This document shows positions 9,435 to 20,974 of a stretch of 64,000 nucleotides of DNA, in pieces. Origin of the DNA: Blepharisma stoltei. Lineage: Eukaryota; Ciliophora; Heterotrichea; Heterotrichida; Blepharismidae. Numbering within the stretch: position 1 is the stretch's first letter; each line of letters opens with the position of its first letter. The notes under the pieces were generated by a model. That model was not told the DNA's origin and searched no databases. It saw nothing but the letters and a program-made list of their open reading frames with translations. Position numbers and translations under genes: made by a program. The stretch lies in contig CAJZBQ010000007.1 in assembly GCA_914767885.1 (NCBI GenBank), positions 62,001 to 126,000 on the forward strand. Direction: 5' to 3'.

Positions 9435-12400
9435 ATGAAAAGTCTTATAAGCTTTCTAGCCCTTATATGACTGGCTATGGGTGATCCTACAAGAACTGCT
9501 AAAGATGGATACTTAGATCCTGGAAAAATCAGATGGTGGAAAGACAGTTGGGCTCCTAATCCTATTGAGCTCTCTCAAACCAACTCTGGGACTTCCAGTG
9601 TCACTGTCAATATCAATTTTAGACCTCAAACATCTTTACCAACAACAGGAAATATGGGGTTTGTTATTGTGACTGTACCATCAGCTTTTTCAAGCACAAC
9701 AACTTATACTTCTGGCTCTATGGCAATAAAGGCAAATACTGATACTTCGTATTCTTTTACTTTGGGAACAGCTTTACCTTCTGCTGGAGTCTATGGGCCT
9801 TTCCAAATTGTGACTAAAACTTTATCAGGTGGTCAAATCTACGACGCAAACTACGTTTTTGGTTGTGTCGCAGTTTCAGCCTCTGTTTCTTCAGCTTCTG
9901 CGAATTCTTTGACAGTAGCCACGGTCACTTTGACCTCTTCTACAGCCTATGTTGGCTCTTCAGATGGACTTACCTTTACTTTTACAATTCCTGCTGGCAC
10001 TAATCTTTGGAAACACGACATTTTTGAAATCGTCCCTGACACCCACTGGACAATTCCTTCAAGCCCAACTTGTGCTTCTGTCGACATTTCAGGTACTACT
10101 AACAATATCAAAGGTCCTAAAGGAGACAATAGCCTACCTTGTGCTATTGCAGCTAGTGGACTTGCTAATGGAGGATATAACACTGCTAAATCAACTGCAA
10201 CTCCTGCTACAAACAGTATTTATATATATGGGCTTTCTCAAGATGTGCTTATAACATCAAGTTATCAGATCAAGCTTCAAGTTTCCAGCTTTACTCTTCC
10301 TCTCTCAGCTGTTTCAACTTCAAATTTCAGCTGGAATCTAAAAATATGGAGGTGGGGAACTACCAACCTTCTTGCTCAATATGCTGGAACTGGGCCATTG
10401 ACTCCAGTCGCGGGTGCCGTAACAATTAGCTCATGGGTTCCTTATAACACCAATATAGCTTCAACTGACATCCCAAATAGCAGCTCAAACAGTTTTTACT
10501 TGTTTACTAAACTCACTTTTTCAGCAGCCCACGCAATTACATATGGGACAATCGTCATTACCTTTAATAGCTACGCAGATATTTCTTCTGGGTATTGGTG
10601 GCAAGATCATGCTGACACATCCGATGATACTAGAGCAAATTGCTATCTGAATACCTACGTAAAAGGTATTAAATGCAGCGTCGCTAGCACAAAGGCAACT
10701 ATAACTATAGCAGACAAAGTTACTTTGGCTGCGAATACAGCTATCTCAATCACATTATTGACCAAACTTACCTCAGGAGCTGCAATTAGCTCAATAATAA
10801 CTACTGATTCAACTACCTCTGCGAATATTGATCAAATTACTTCTACAACCTCTTGGTCATTTAACACTGCAGCTTCTACTTATGTGCCTATGACTAGTTT
10901 CCAATTCTTTGCAACTGCTACAAATTCCATACCTTCTGGCGGAACACTCACTTTAGGGGAACAAAAAGGAGGATATACTGGATCCCAATATTTAATGTGG
11001 TATATGACCCCAAAAAACGACTGGTCTGCAACCACCACATTAAAAGTCGGTTTACCATTTTCTTCTACAGGGGTGCAGCTACTTTCATCCTATATTACGA
11101 CTGGCGCCACATATAAAGAAAAAATACTTCAAAGCTCAGATTATTCTGGAAGCGCTGTAGCACTTGGAACGGCTGTAAACACGCCAACTCTCACTGCTGG
11201 AACTCCAGGATCTATTTCGATTGCATTTATGGCAAGCGGATTCCCTACAACAGGAGGTAAGAACATGTTTGCTTTTTCATATGGGGATAACTCAGCTGCT
11301 AGTTATCAAAATGCGCTGCCATTTGTAGCATCAAATGTGGCTACTTTCTATGAGTGTTGGGCTAAGACTTCATCTACAACAAATGGAGCAGTAACTGAAT
11401 TCTCTAACTATGTTTTCTCAGTAATAACATCACAAGCTGATTCTGCATTAAAAGTTGCTTCACTGTGCAAAGACAATTATGCTGGAATTCCAATTGCTGT
11501 AGTTTTCCATGCTTTGAATCTTAAATTTAATTTCGGAGACACAAGTAACCTATATTATCTAGATGTAGAATTTAACTCTTTAGGATCAAGCAATTTAGGG
11601 ACTGGGGCATCTGGTAAAGAAACAATCCCTGTAGCTAGTGCAGCAACTGGAGCGACAGCCAGTCTTAACCCAACATCAAAAACAGTGACTATCTCTGGAC
11701 TTGGATCTGTTGACGCGGACACTACAGTTACCGTTTATCTACCTTATGGAGGAGACATTACTACAAGCTATACTACAACTCAAACTTTCTATTATCTTGT
11801 GGCTGGAGCTGACCCAGATAATAAAATGGTTCTATATACTGGAACAGGAGGAACTACCTTTACTTCAACAGGTCAAGTAAAATTTTCTGCAGGATCATTT
11901 ACGACCCCTGGATCTGGGACATACACTATTGGAGGAACTTCTGTTTCTACAACACTAAGTGTAACACCTGATTCTTCGATAACTTCCGATGTAACTGCAG
12001 GCTGGATTGGAGTTGGACTACCTGCAGGTTTTACTTCTTCATCTACTAAGCTAAGCCTAAACTCAAATAATGCAGATTTGTATAAGGTCGCTTCATCCAG
12101 CAGCTCATTTAAAGGAGGATTCTTGATTGCACCACTTTCAGCCACTACTAAAGTTACTCAAGGAGCAGCAAACACTCTTTCAATGGATAGTGGCTTAACT
12201 GTTCCACCGTCTACAGGGTCATCAGGGGCAGGATCAGGAACGCTTACTGTATTTATATCAGGCTCTACAATAGGCAGCCAATGCACATGCGCATCAAAAG
12301 CATCCCCAATAACAGTAACTATCAACCCTGCAACGATTACTGGTGATACCTGTTCACTAGACAAACTCTACGCTCAAGGCTCAGACTCAGTCGATTCTAC

Positions 12401-15400
12401 CCTCACCTTATCATTTACAACTATAAACCCTATTCCTGCAGGTGGGTCAATTACTATTACTCTTGCTTCAAGCACCTGGACATTGCCATCATCATCTCCT
12501 ATTGTAAGCAAATGTGAAGGAGTTGGGTTCACTGACCAATCCACAGCTGACAATCTCAAAGTGACATGTGCTATATCAGGAACAACAGTCACTTTGACTC
12601 AATTTTCTCAAATTGCTGCAGGTTCAGTCAGTGTTAAGCTGTACCATGTAATCCTAACCTCCGCCACTGCAGGCTCACCAGCTTGCTTTACAGATGTAAC
12701 AACTTATGATGCAAGTAGCGATGCTATAGATTCTGCATCAGGCTTAACTAACTCTGTCACTGTAGTAGTTTCAACTGAAGCAGGCACCACAAATACTAAT
12801 TCTTTTACTTCTAAAGCATATCCAAATGTAGCTGGAGCAACCGCTGATATATATCTTACATTTTCTTTATCAAAAGCAGTCCCTCAGTATGGCATAATAT
12901 CAATTACTCCAGGATTTGTCAGCTCATTAGCCTTGACTTCTGGAGACGTCTCAAGCGCTTGTTGGACTGACCAAGACTACTATGCTTGCACAGTTTCAGG
13001 CACTGCAATTAGTATACAATTAAGCAACGCTCTTGCTGCAAACACAGCAATGAAGGTATACTTGGATATGGCTTTAGTTCTTCCTACCTCCAATTCTACA
13101 ACCACAGGCTGGACAATTGCATCCTCATGGAACGGAGTTTCAATTACAGCTGATTCTGCTTCTGCATCTCCAGCAACATTCCAACAGGTAATAGGAACTG
13201 CTGTAAGCAACGCTATCACTTTAACCTCAATTCTCGCTCTTCACTCACAAACTGCAGATGAGACGACTTCTTATATCTTTGCTTTCTCATCAGCTGTCGT
13301 GGTGGCTACTTCTGATACCTTTGTAATTGAGTTCCCTAAAGACTTTAGCCCTCTTCTTGGACTTGCCAGTGCTGTATTCCCTGACTGCTCACCTAATAAC
13401 TATTATACTACTTGCAGTTCAACTGCTTTAGGAATAGCCAGCGGAACTTATTGCAGCGTTGACCATTGGAAACTTACTGTCACTGGAATCACTAAGGCAA
13501 CAACTGCGGCCTCTGCTAGTATTGATATTACTGTGGATGGAATCCAAAACCCAGTGGCAAGTACTACTGGAAAATTCAGCTTTTACCAATATGGCTCAGA
13601 TGGATCTGTTAAGGCTTATACACAGAAATCAGGTTCAGTGACTACTGTAAGTCTTCCATCAACGATGGTTTCTCTTAAAGATGCCACAGTGGATACTACA
13701 ACTCTTTCGAAATCAGCTACGTATACATTTGATTTCTACCTATCTTCATCCACTACCTTTACTACAGACAATATCATCTCCATCTATTTCCCATCACAAT
13801 TCAACAATAAATTAAGAAACGGAAGCACAGTTCCTTGCAAGTCTGTCTATTATGATGAATCATCCTCATCTACAAGCACCACAACAAGCAATACTTTAAG
13901 CTCTGCAACCTCATGCTTAGTCTCAGGAAGCAATGTCACCCTTACCTTCCCAAGCTCATTGACCACAGCTACTGCAACAACCTCCAGAATTCAACTCCAA
14001 CTGACAGGTTTCTACAACCCTGAATCTGCCATCTCAAGGAGTACTCGGATGGGACGTATCTGACTATTCCACTTTTAGCTCTTCTAAACTTGACCAATAC
14101 AGCAATAAGTTTACTATTGCAATCAACCAAAACTCAAAGAATCAGATTTACGCAGAAAGCTGGTCTAACCTTAACTCAGCCTCTATTGGATACACTGTAG
14201 GTTCATGGTTCAAGCTATTCAACCTCTACAACTACTTCCTCTTCAAAAGTTTCAGTATTGCCTGGTACACAAAGCACTGATCAAACTATTTCAATTCTTG
14301 ATAGCAATAACTGGCCTATGAAGTCAAAATCATATAAACTTAGCCCAACTCCAAATTCAAATTATCCTGATAGCGGAAACATCAAATATACGTCAGGTTT
14401 CCATTCATACACTATTTTCCAGATGAGTTCTCAATTTAATTTCAGAGTAGCCGCTACAAGCAGTGCAGTATCTGGAATTTATTACATCGACTGGGGAACA
14501 CCTACTGAAAAATTGCAAGATGGAGTTTCCAATCCTTTATATGTCGCTCCATTAAGTACAATGATTGAAGTCTGCAGCTCCTTGTCTGCTGCAACTGTCA
14601 CTGTTGACACCCTACCAACCCTCTACCAGTACTATACCAGCATTCCAATCAAAGTATCTCTTGTAAATGCCCCTGCTACCCAATTAATAGTAACTCCAAC
14701 ATTTTCAGTCACAGGATTTACAGTCACCCCAACTTCTCTTACTTTTAGCCCTGATGTCAATACTCTTTACTTCCAAGTTAATGTTGGCTCTACATATTCA
14801 GCCTCAACCACATCACCAACTGTTAGCTTTACTTTGGGAGGAACAGACGCTGCTTCCTTTTCAGCACCTAGCAAGCAGACAGTAACTGTTTCTTCAAGCT
14901 ATCCTTCCATTGTGGCAACAACTCCAGGACTATCAATCACCAAGGTAAGCGCTTCTGAAGTTAAAGTTACAGTCACATCGTCAATTGCAGGAGTTTTGTA
15001 TTGGGGATTTGGATGTCAGGGCTCTCATGTTCTTGATTTTGCTGGCCTGTATTCCCTGGTTTCTGATCTTGTGACCCCATCTAAGACTATTTCAACCCTT
15101 CAGGAACAATTGTCCGCCCAATACCTAAGTACAGAAACTGATATCGATACTACTAAAGATGCTGATATTAATGAATTTTTCAAAAGAATTAAGGCAGAGC
15201 ATTGCAGTGACTATTGGGCTTCTTCACAGGTTATCACTACAGCTGGAACTACTATTGATTTTAATTGGCTGATGGCAGGAACAAGCTATACTTTTTCAGC
15301 TTATATTGCAACAAGATTGACCAACAACACCGCTGCTTATCCTCTAAATACTTATAACTTTACTACAGATGCAGCAGCACAATACTATAGCACAGCTGTT

Positions 15401-16144
15401 ACTTTCTCTGGATCTGTTCCTTCTACCTCAAGCAGCAGCATTGCTAAAGTCTTAGCTAAAAATATGGGTGTCAACCCTTCATGGCTTACTTATGTAAGTT
15501 CATCAAGAAGAATGCTCCAAGACACTACCACTACAACAACATTCACTTATAATGTGCTTTCTGATAACAGATATCCAGCCTATACTTCTTCAGGCATGAT
15601 TTCTAATCTCAATACTAATCAGGCCCAGGCGACTTCTGACTTCTCTAGCACATTAGCATTGACATCAACAGCCCTTGGAACATCCACAGCTATCTCGACT
15701 GGTTCAGCTCCAGCATGGTCTACTGCTCCAGCAAAGACTGCAAATACTGATACCTCTGTGACCTTTACTGCAGCTTCAACACAAGCTGGAACTATATATG
15801 TTTCTTGCACAGATAACGATCTTACAGCCCGCATTACTTATGCATGGCAAGTGTCTCAAGGATTAGATGCAACTACTGAAATAGTTCCTTCAGCAAGCGT
15901 AGCCGCTGTTGCAACCACCAGTGAAACCCTTACAGTTACAGGTTTGACCGCAGGGACTTCTTATGCTTGCTACTTCACTGCTTGCAATAGTTACCCAGTA
16001 ACACCTTCTTGCATTGAATATACCTCAACTACTCCTTTACAAAGCATTACATTTAAGACTTCTGGGTCCTCAGGAGATGACAGTAGTGCAGCTATGATGG
16101 GCGCAAGTGCACTTTTGGCTTTTATCTTAACCTTACTTAACTAA
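9435..16144 (+). CDS. Surface protein gene B, full-length GPI-anchored Ser/Thr-rich protein
   Basis: The only copy with both ends, about 2235 aa. The start is the ATG at 9435, which gives a signal peptide (MKSLISFLALIWLAMG) using one UGA as Trp; the other copies begin identically. The mature part is built of Ser/Thr-rich, beta-strand-like modules of roughly 130-170 aa, each with a core such as GLTFTFTIPAGTNLW, GTIVITF or IPAGGSITITL and a few cysteines (SDTCTLDKL-like, TCQGVGF-like). The C-terminal 100 aa end with SGSSGDDSSA plus a hydrophobic AMMGASALLAFILTLLN, a GPI-signal layout. The stop is TAA. Two single extra bases break the frame, near 14037 (SAIS to GVLGWDV) and near 14206 (TVGS to GSSYST). 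Joining the three segments gives a sensible protein. These may be real mutations or sequence errors. The likely role is a cell-surface coat or antigen protein. Confidence 0.75.
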
Positions 16145-17660
16145 GCTTTATCTTTAACTGTGCCTTTAGTAAATTCATTTTTCAGCTTAAACATTTTAAA
16201 AATTAAAATAAACTAAAGTATTGTCTATTAAAAAGAGCTCTTATGGTTAGCTCACCTTTATCCTGGAACTTGACTGGCTGGAAAGCTTTAACTTGCCAAT
16301 CTTTTTCAAATCCTCTAAATTCTTAGATTTTATGTTTTTCTATTTAATTATGCCTCATTTTCTGTTTAATTGTGCTTATGCATTTTATCTTTTACTTTTC
16401 TCATACTAATATGCTTCTTTTTCTAATTTAAATTGAATTTAAGTACAGGCGAGGCAATCATATAGTAAAAATGCTTTGTATACCAAGATGGACAGTATTT
16501 ATGCTACCTTCTGGGATTTAGCAAAGAAGCTTTTCTTGGATTTTAATATAGGAAAGTTATTATGCTTTTCAACAATTTTTAAAAAGAAGACCTTTCTTTT
16601 ATTCTTTTCCTTATTCCCCCTTGATTAGGAGCTAAATTTTTCTATTTGTAACAAGGGGATTTTTTAATAATTTAAATATAAAAAAATTATATAGTTTATC
16701 CTATCTAATAGATTTCCTTAAGAGAGTTTAAGATTGTAATTGCATATAAAATTTAAAAAAATTATCTGTGAGTGAGCAAATTTTTCAGCTCATTTTGGAG
16801 GGGATTTAAAGAAAAAAGAATTAATTTACAATAATTTCTGATAATTCTATCTGATTTTAGCTCTTATATAGTAATGAAGCTTTTCTTAAACTTAAAAACT
16901 CACAAGTAACTAAATCTTCATATTTCAATGCCTTTTTAATTGCTGATATAAAATTTATTAAGATTATCTTCTTCAGAAGATGATAAAAAACTATTTTCTT
17001 GAAAAAATCATTAATGAGTTAAGAATTTTTACCTTGCATAATAAAAAGAGAGATTTGCCAAGTAAATAAAAGTTATGAATATTTAATATTTTGAATTTTT
17101 GAAATTCAGATTTAAATTGAAATGAGAAAGTAATGGGCATTTATTCATATTTATTATTCTCTTTCAACTTTTTAATTTTATGATGTTAATTTTTGTGTTC
17201 AGTTAATTAGTCTGACATTCCTACCACCTTTTAATTTTGCATTTAGAAAATTAAGGTGCTTTGAATTGTAATTATTGTCTAAAAAATAGTCAACTTGCAG
17301 CTAAGATCAAAAATTGTAGGCTAGATCTTCAGCAGAATTTTTAAATCTATTGATATTGCATGCGCTCTAGTCTTCTCTGAATTTTTCATATTTTATAAAT
17401 TTAAATTCTGTTGATTTTTCTTTTGCATAAAGAAAGCTAATCTAAAATTTGAAGAAACCTATATAAATCTCCTATGCAAAAATTCTGAGATATCGATTAA
17501 TATAAAAACTTTATTTTCATGTAAATTTATGAAATATACCTATTTATCAAAAATAAAGAGTTTTGGCTTCAGATATTAATTTAATTTTTAGATTGATGAT
17601 ATAATTAAAATCAGGCTAAGAATCGATTTTGCTATCAAACAATTACTTTTTTAATTGAGT
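16145..17660. other. 3' flank and spacer of unit 2
   Basis: Same order as behind gene A: 3' flank with GGCTGGAAAGC (16278), MITE-hairpin relic at 16765-16803, then the spacer that begins GAAATTCAGATTT (17102). No gene is visible. Confidence 0.6.
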
Positions 17661-18965
17661 CTAAAAATGCCATGAAGGCCTGGCTTAATTTAACCAAAGA
17701 TAAAGCAAACGGGAAGGAAATTTAAGGTGCTTTGACTCAGATAGTGAGAAATTTTTGCTATTTGATGAGCTGGAGCCCTGGAAAGAGGAACTATGGGAGT
17801 TGGAGGAAAAATGAGCTGAGACTGAAAGGAGTGACGAAGATTAAGGAAAGAGTTTGAGTAGCAAAAAGTCTAGGTAGGCTACCCAAGAATTTGTTTGCAT
17901 TGAGGGAGATTTGCTGCATTTGTAAGGGCTGACCCAGATGATGGACAGAGCAGGCAAAATAGGAATCAGCATAAGGGCAGGAGCAAATACTAGAATAACA
18001 GAAGATTTGCCAGAATTAATGACTGAATTAGAAAAAATAGCCTGGAAGAGCCTGATGAAAAATTTCTGTCTTAAATTAAAGCATCTAGAAAAGAAAGGGA
18101 ATGAGTTTGAGAAGATATAAAGAAGGAAAAGAAAAATTGAATAAATGGGAAACAAGAATAAAGGTTATAATGGGTTCTCTAATTAATAAAAGGCTTTAGA
18201 TGATGGAGATGAGTAGAGGATGAAAAAAGAACGGAAAAGCTGAAGATGCAAAAGAAGATAAAGAAAAAATGAAAAAGAGCTAAAAATGTAGGGGTTAATT
18301 GGAGAAAGGAATAAATTGATGATGAGAAAAACCAGCAGCAGCTTGAAAAAGAAGGAAAAAGGAATGATGGTTCTGATGAGCGAAGGATGAAATAAGGAAA
18401 TTTGAGGTGCAACAGCAATAAAGCTATTTCATTGAGAAATACTTACTCCCCCCCCCCTCCGTGAGCGAACAAAACCATTAGAAAAATCGCCATTTTTTGA
18501 CCAAAAACCCACCCTCCGTGAGTGAACAAAAATTTTTTTAATAGAAAAAATTTTAATGGAAAAAAAATTTTGATATATAAGTGATAACCAGTATAATGAA
18601 ATCTAGAGCTAATCCTGTTTAAATTTTAAACAAATTGCGTTTTAAAACATAAATTTTGCAAATTAAATTAATATATTTGCTTCCCAATTTTTGCAAATTA
18701 GGATTTTTTTTAAATTTCGAAAAAAATATTTTTTATAAAATTTATATATAAATTTTTTTTAAAAAAAAAAAATTAACCCCCCTCCGTGAGCGAACAAAAT
18801 TTTTTTGTTCGCTCACGGAGGGGGGGGGGGGAGTTAGGAATAAAATGTGAGAAAAGATTTGCCAGATAAATTGGCTGAACAAGAGAAAGTGGTAGCAAAT
18901 AGTTGAGAAAGCAAGATGAAGCAGATAACTATTTAAGTTGACTAATGGGGAAAAAATAAGGATTA
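17661..18965 (+). pseudogene. ORF-X relic, unit 2
   Basis: Reads (UGA as Trp) DELEPWKEELWELEEKWAET and RSDED then TAA near 17740-17855. A further open stretch at 17926-18118 begins GLTQMMDRAGKIGISIRAG and runs through ELMTELEKIAWKSLMKNF to EFEKI, followed by TAA. A full MITE (18446-18833) interrupts the downstream part, and the AWREDLP-like segment seen intact in unit 7 follows it in broken form. Acidic and helical in character, family unknown, not functional as it stands. Confidence 0.5.
18446..18833 (+). mobile_element. Family-1 MITE, full length, forward
   Basis: 388 bp between TTA (18443-18445) and TTA (18834-18836). Left end: CTC plus a C-run, then CTCCGTGAGCGAACAAAA. Then comes a 45-bp block with ATTAGAAAAATCGCCA and a second CCTCCGTGAGTGAACAAAA. 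An AT-rich body follows. The right end is a near-perfect hairpin (CTCCGTGAGCGAACAAAA / TTTTGTTCGCTCACGGAG) and a G-run. No coding capacity. The empty site in unit 7 (59455-59465, AAATACTTAGGAATAA) shows a single TTA, so TTA is the target duplication. It resembles Tourist/PIF-Harbinger-type MITEs by duplication; TA-type elements are the alternative. Confidence 0.9.
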
Positions 18966-19590
18966 CATTAGGCTATATCTTATAAATGATGATGCTATCA
19001 AGCAACTCCAATTTTTAAATACTCTTCATGCCATTTATAAGAAATTTGCAAGATTATATAAATAAAATGATTTTCATAAAGAGCTGCTTGGTATTAGCAA
19101 ACAATTCCACAAAAATCTTAAAAAAATTACAAAATCCTAAATTCCAAGCAAAACTTCGAAATGTTTTACGTTTTTATTACAAATAATGCTAGATGAATAT
19201 CAAAAAGCAATTTTAATAATAAGTACAAACGTATTTGATAAAGCTAAAGGGCATTAAAAAATTTGAATATTGTATAAAGCAGAGAATGTTCAAAAATTAA
19301 AAAAAACTTCTGGAAATGGATTTAAAAATATTGAGAAAATATTGTCCCTAAAAAATGAAGATATTCACAATATATAATGCAAGAAAATAGGCAAAATAGA
19401 TTGAGATTTTTGGTATGGATTAATATAATAAGCAAGAAGTAGCTTGCCATAAGATCAGCTTAATTCAAGAATCACTTAATTAAAGGCCCCTTTTAGCAAG
19501 GCTCTAATTTAATTTTCTTGAAGCTCATTAATAATTTTTCTTCAATTAATGCAATAGTCTTCCAATCAATTTATAGCCCTCAAACTCTTC
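18966..19590. other. Spacer after ORF-X, unit 2
   Basis: Conserved AT-rich spacer (ATTTATAAGAAATTTGCAAG at 19032, CTTAATTAAAGGCCCC near 19476). No gene is visible. Confidence 0.5.
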
Positions 19591-20150
19591 TGCTTCTCAA
19601 TTAATAGTCAATCCTACAATTTCAGTCGCAGGACTCTATATCTTGCCTTTATCCCTGATACTGATTGGCTTTATTTTTTATGATAAGTTTGCTCATCTTA
19701 TAAAACTTCTAAAGCACAGTTAACTCTTTAGTTACCTTGTAGGAATTGATGTGCCCACCTTAAAAGCACCATTTAATATAACAGCTACCGTTTCCTCAAT
19801 TTATCCTTCTGTTATAATTTACTAAAGGAAAATCAGTCATCTAAATATAAAAGTTTCTGTCAAACTTGAATCTTGATTCGATGCCTTAGATATCGAGCTT
19901 CTCATGCTTTGCCTTTGATGCTCTTAGCTTTGGTTTCTGACCTTGTAAATATAAAAATAAGCATACAGAATCTGATCTTGACTCTAAGGTGATATTGATA
20001 TTAGTTCCTTCTTAAAAAATCTTCCTGAGCACTGCAGAGACTATTGCGCTTTGCCCTGTATATCAGTGTATCTGGAGTACTCTTGATTTTAACTGGCTTT
20101 TGCAGAGAAAAGCTATATTTTTCAGCTATGTCTCAATAAGACGGCTAATA
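19590..20150 (+). pseudogene. Ruined C-terminal half of a surface gene, unit 2
   Basis: Contains TTTCAGTCGCAGGACTC (19619), CTTTGGTTTCTGACCTTG (19930), GGTGATATTGATATTAG (19990), GAGCACTGCAGAGACTATTG (20027) and TTTTAACTGGCTTTTGCAG (20086). These align in order with gene B 14700-15330. Multiple stops and indels; not translatable. Confidence 0.65.
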
Positions 20151-20640
20151 GCATTGGTGTTTGTCCTTGAGTACCTTGAGCTTTATTTTCAGATGAAATT
20201 GGATAATATTTTTCCGTTTCACCCACATTGACAGGGTTTGTCACTTCATGCTCCAGTAGTAGTGTTGTTAAAATTTGACAAAGAGCATGGGTATGAATTC
20301 TCATACCCGATATATGTATGTTGATCGAGGATAATTTTAGCTGATGCTTTTTTAGCTACAATAACCCTTCCTTATTTTTTTCCGAGAGCAGAAATCAACT
20401 TTCTCCTTTTTCACAATGATTTTCGACCTAAACACCAATAAGCTCAAGCAAAATCTGACGATTTCAAGCTTATCAATAGCAAAAGCTATTTCAACCGTGA
20501 AATAAATCCGCCAATGCTCTAGCAAATATTTCTGATGCATCTACAACTTCCATGGCATGTGTCTTTGCAATCTTTTTATGTTTAAAACCAGATTAAGGTC
20601 TCGTTGATCTTCTCTAGTGTGCCTAATAATTTAATTTGAT
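20151..20640. other. Variable spacer before gene C
   Basis: Non-coding; contains a short hairpin at 20288-20307 (GGGTATGA / TCATACCC with a 4-base loop). No gene is visible. The conserved pre-gene leader block starts near 20640. Confidence 0.4.
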
Positions 20641-20904
20641 TTTAAGTTATCTAAGACATTATATTTTCCTATTTCTAAAGCTTTTTTATTTTTCCTTTAA
20701 TTTATCTTTACTAATTAGACTTCTTTTTGATCTCTAAAGAGACTTTCTAAAATGCTGGCATTTCTTCCATATTTTTTAGACCTAAAATTTTAATTTTAAT
20801 TTTTCGCCTTTCGACTTTCACTAGAATTATAATTTTTTCTATCATTCCTAGCTTGAGGAGGCTTTTATTCTTTAATTTCATTCTTTATTTTTTAATTTTT
20901 ACAA

Positions 20905-20974
20905 ACACAAGTCCTCATGATTCCATGCCCAAAAATTCGGGCTCTCAAGCAAATTTTAATATCTAAGCTCAAAA
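20905..20974 (+). promoter_or_regulatory. Leader of gene C
   Basis: Undisturbed version of the shared leader: CATGATTCCATGCC, TTCGGGCTCTC, then TCTAAGCTCAAAAATG. It serves as the empty-site reference for the insertion in the leader of gene B. Confidence 0.4.

Noticed and set aside
11873-12592. Minus-strand open frames opposite gene B (and similar ones opposite E and F)
   Set aside because: They mirror the codon pattern of the surface genes and recur opposite each paralog; no independent support.
9477-14063. Gene B starting at the ATG at 9477 under the standard code
   Set aside because: Reading the TGA at 9468-9470 as Trp extends it by 14 codons to an ATG at 9435 and completes a signal peptide that is identical in the other copies.
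14030-14064. 31-nt intron (GTTTCTAC...CTCAAG) explaining the first frame break in gene B
   Set aside because: It would remove FYNPESAIS, which matches the GIQNPVAS-type motif of another module, and its length is outside the 15-16-nt class.
18179-18418. Phe/Ser-rich minus-strand open frames opposite ORF-X
   Set aside because: Antisense of Glu/Lys-rich coding remains; the sense strand carries the conserved wording.
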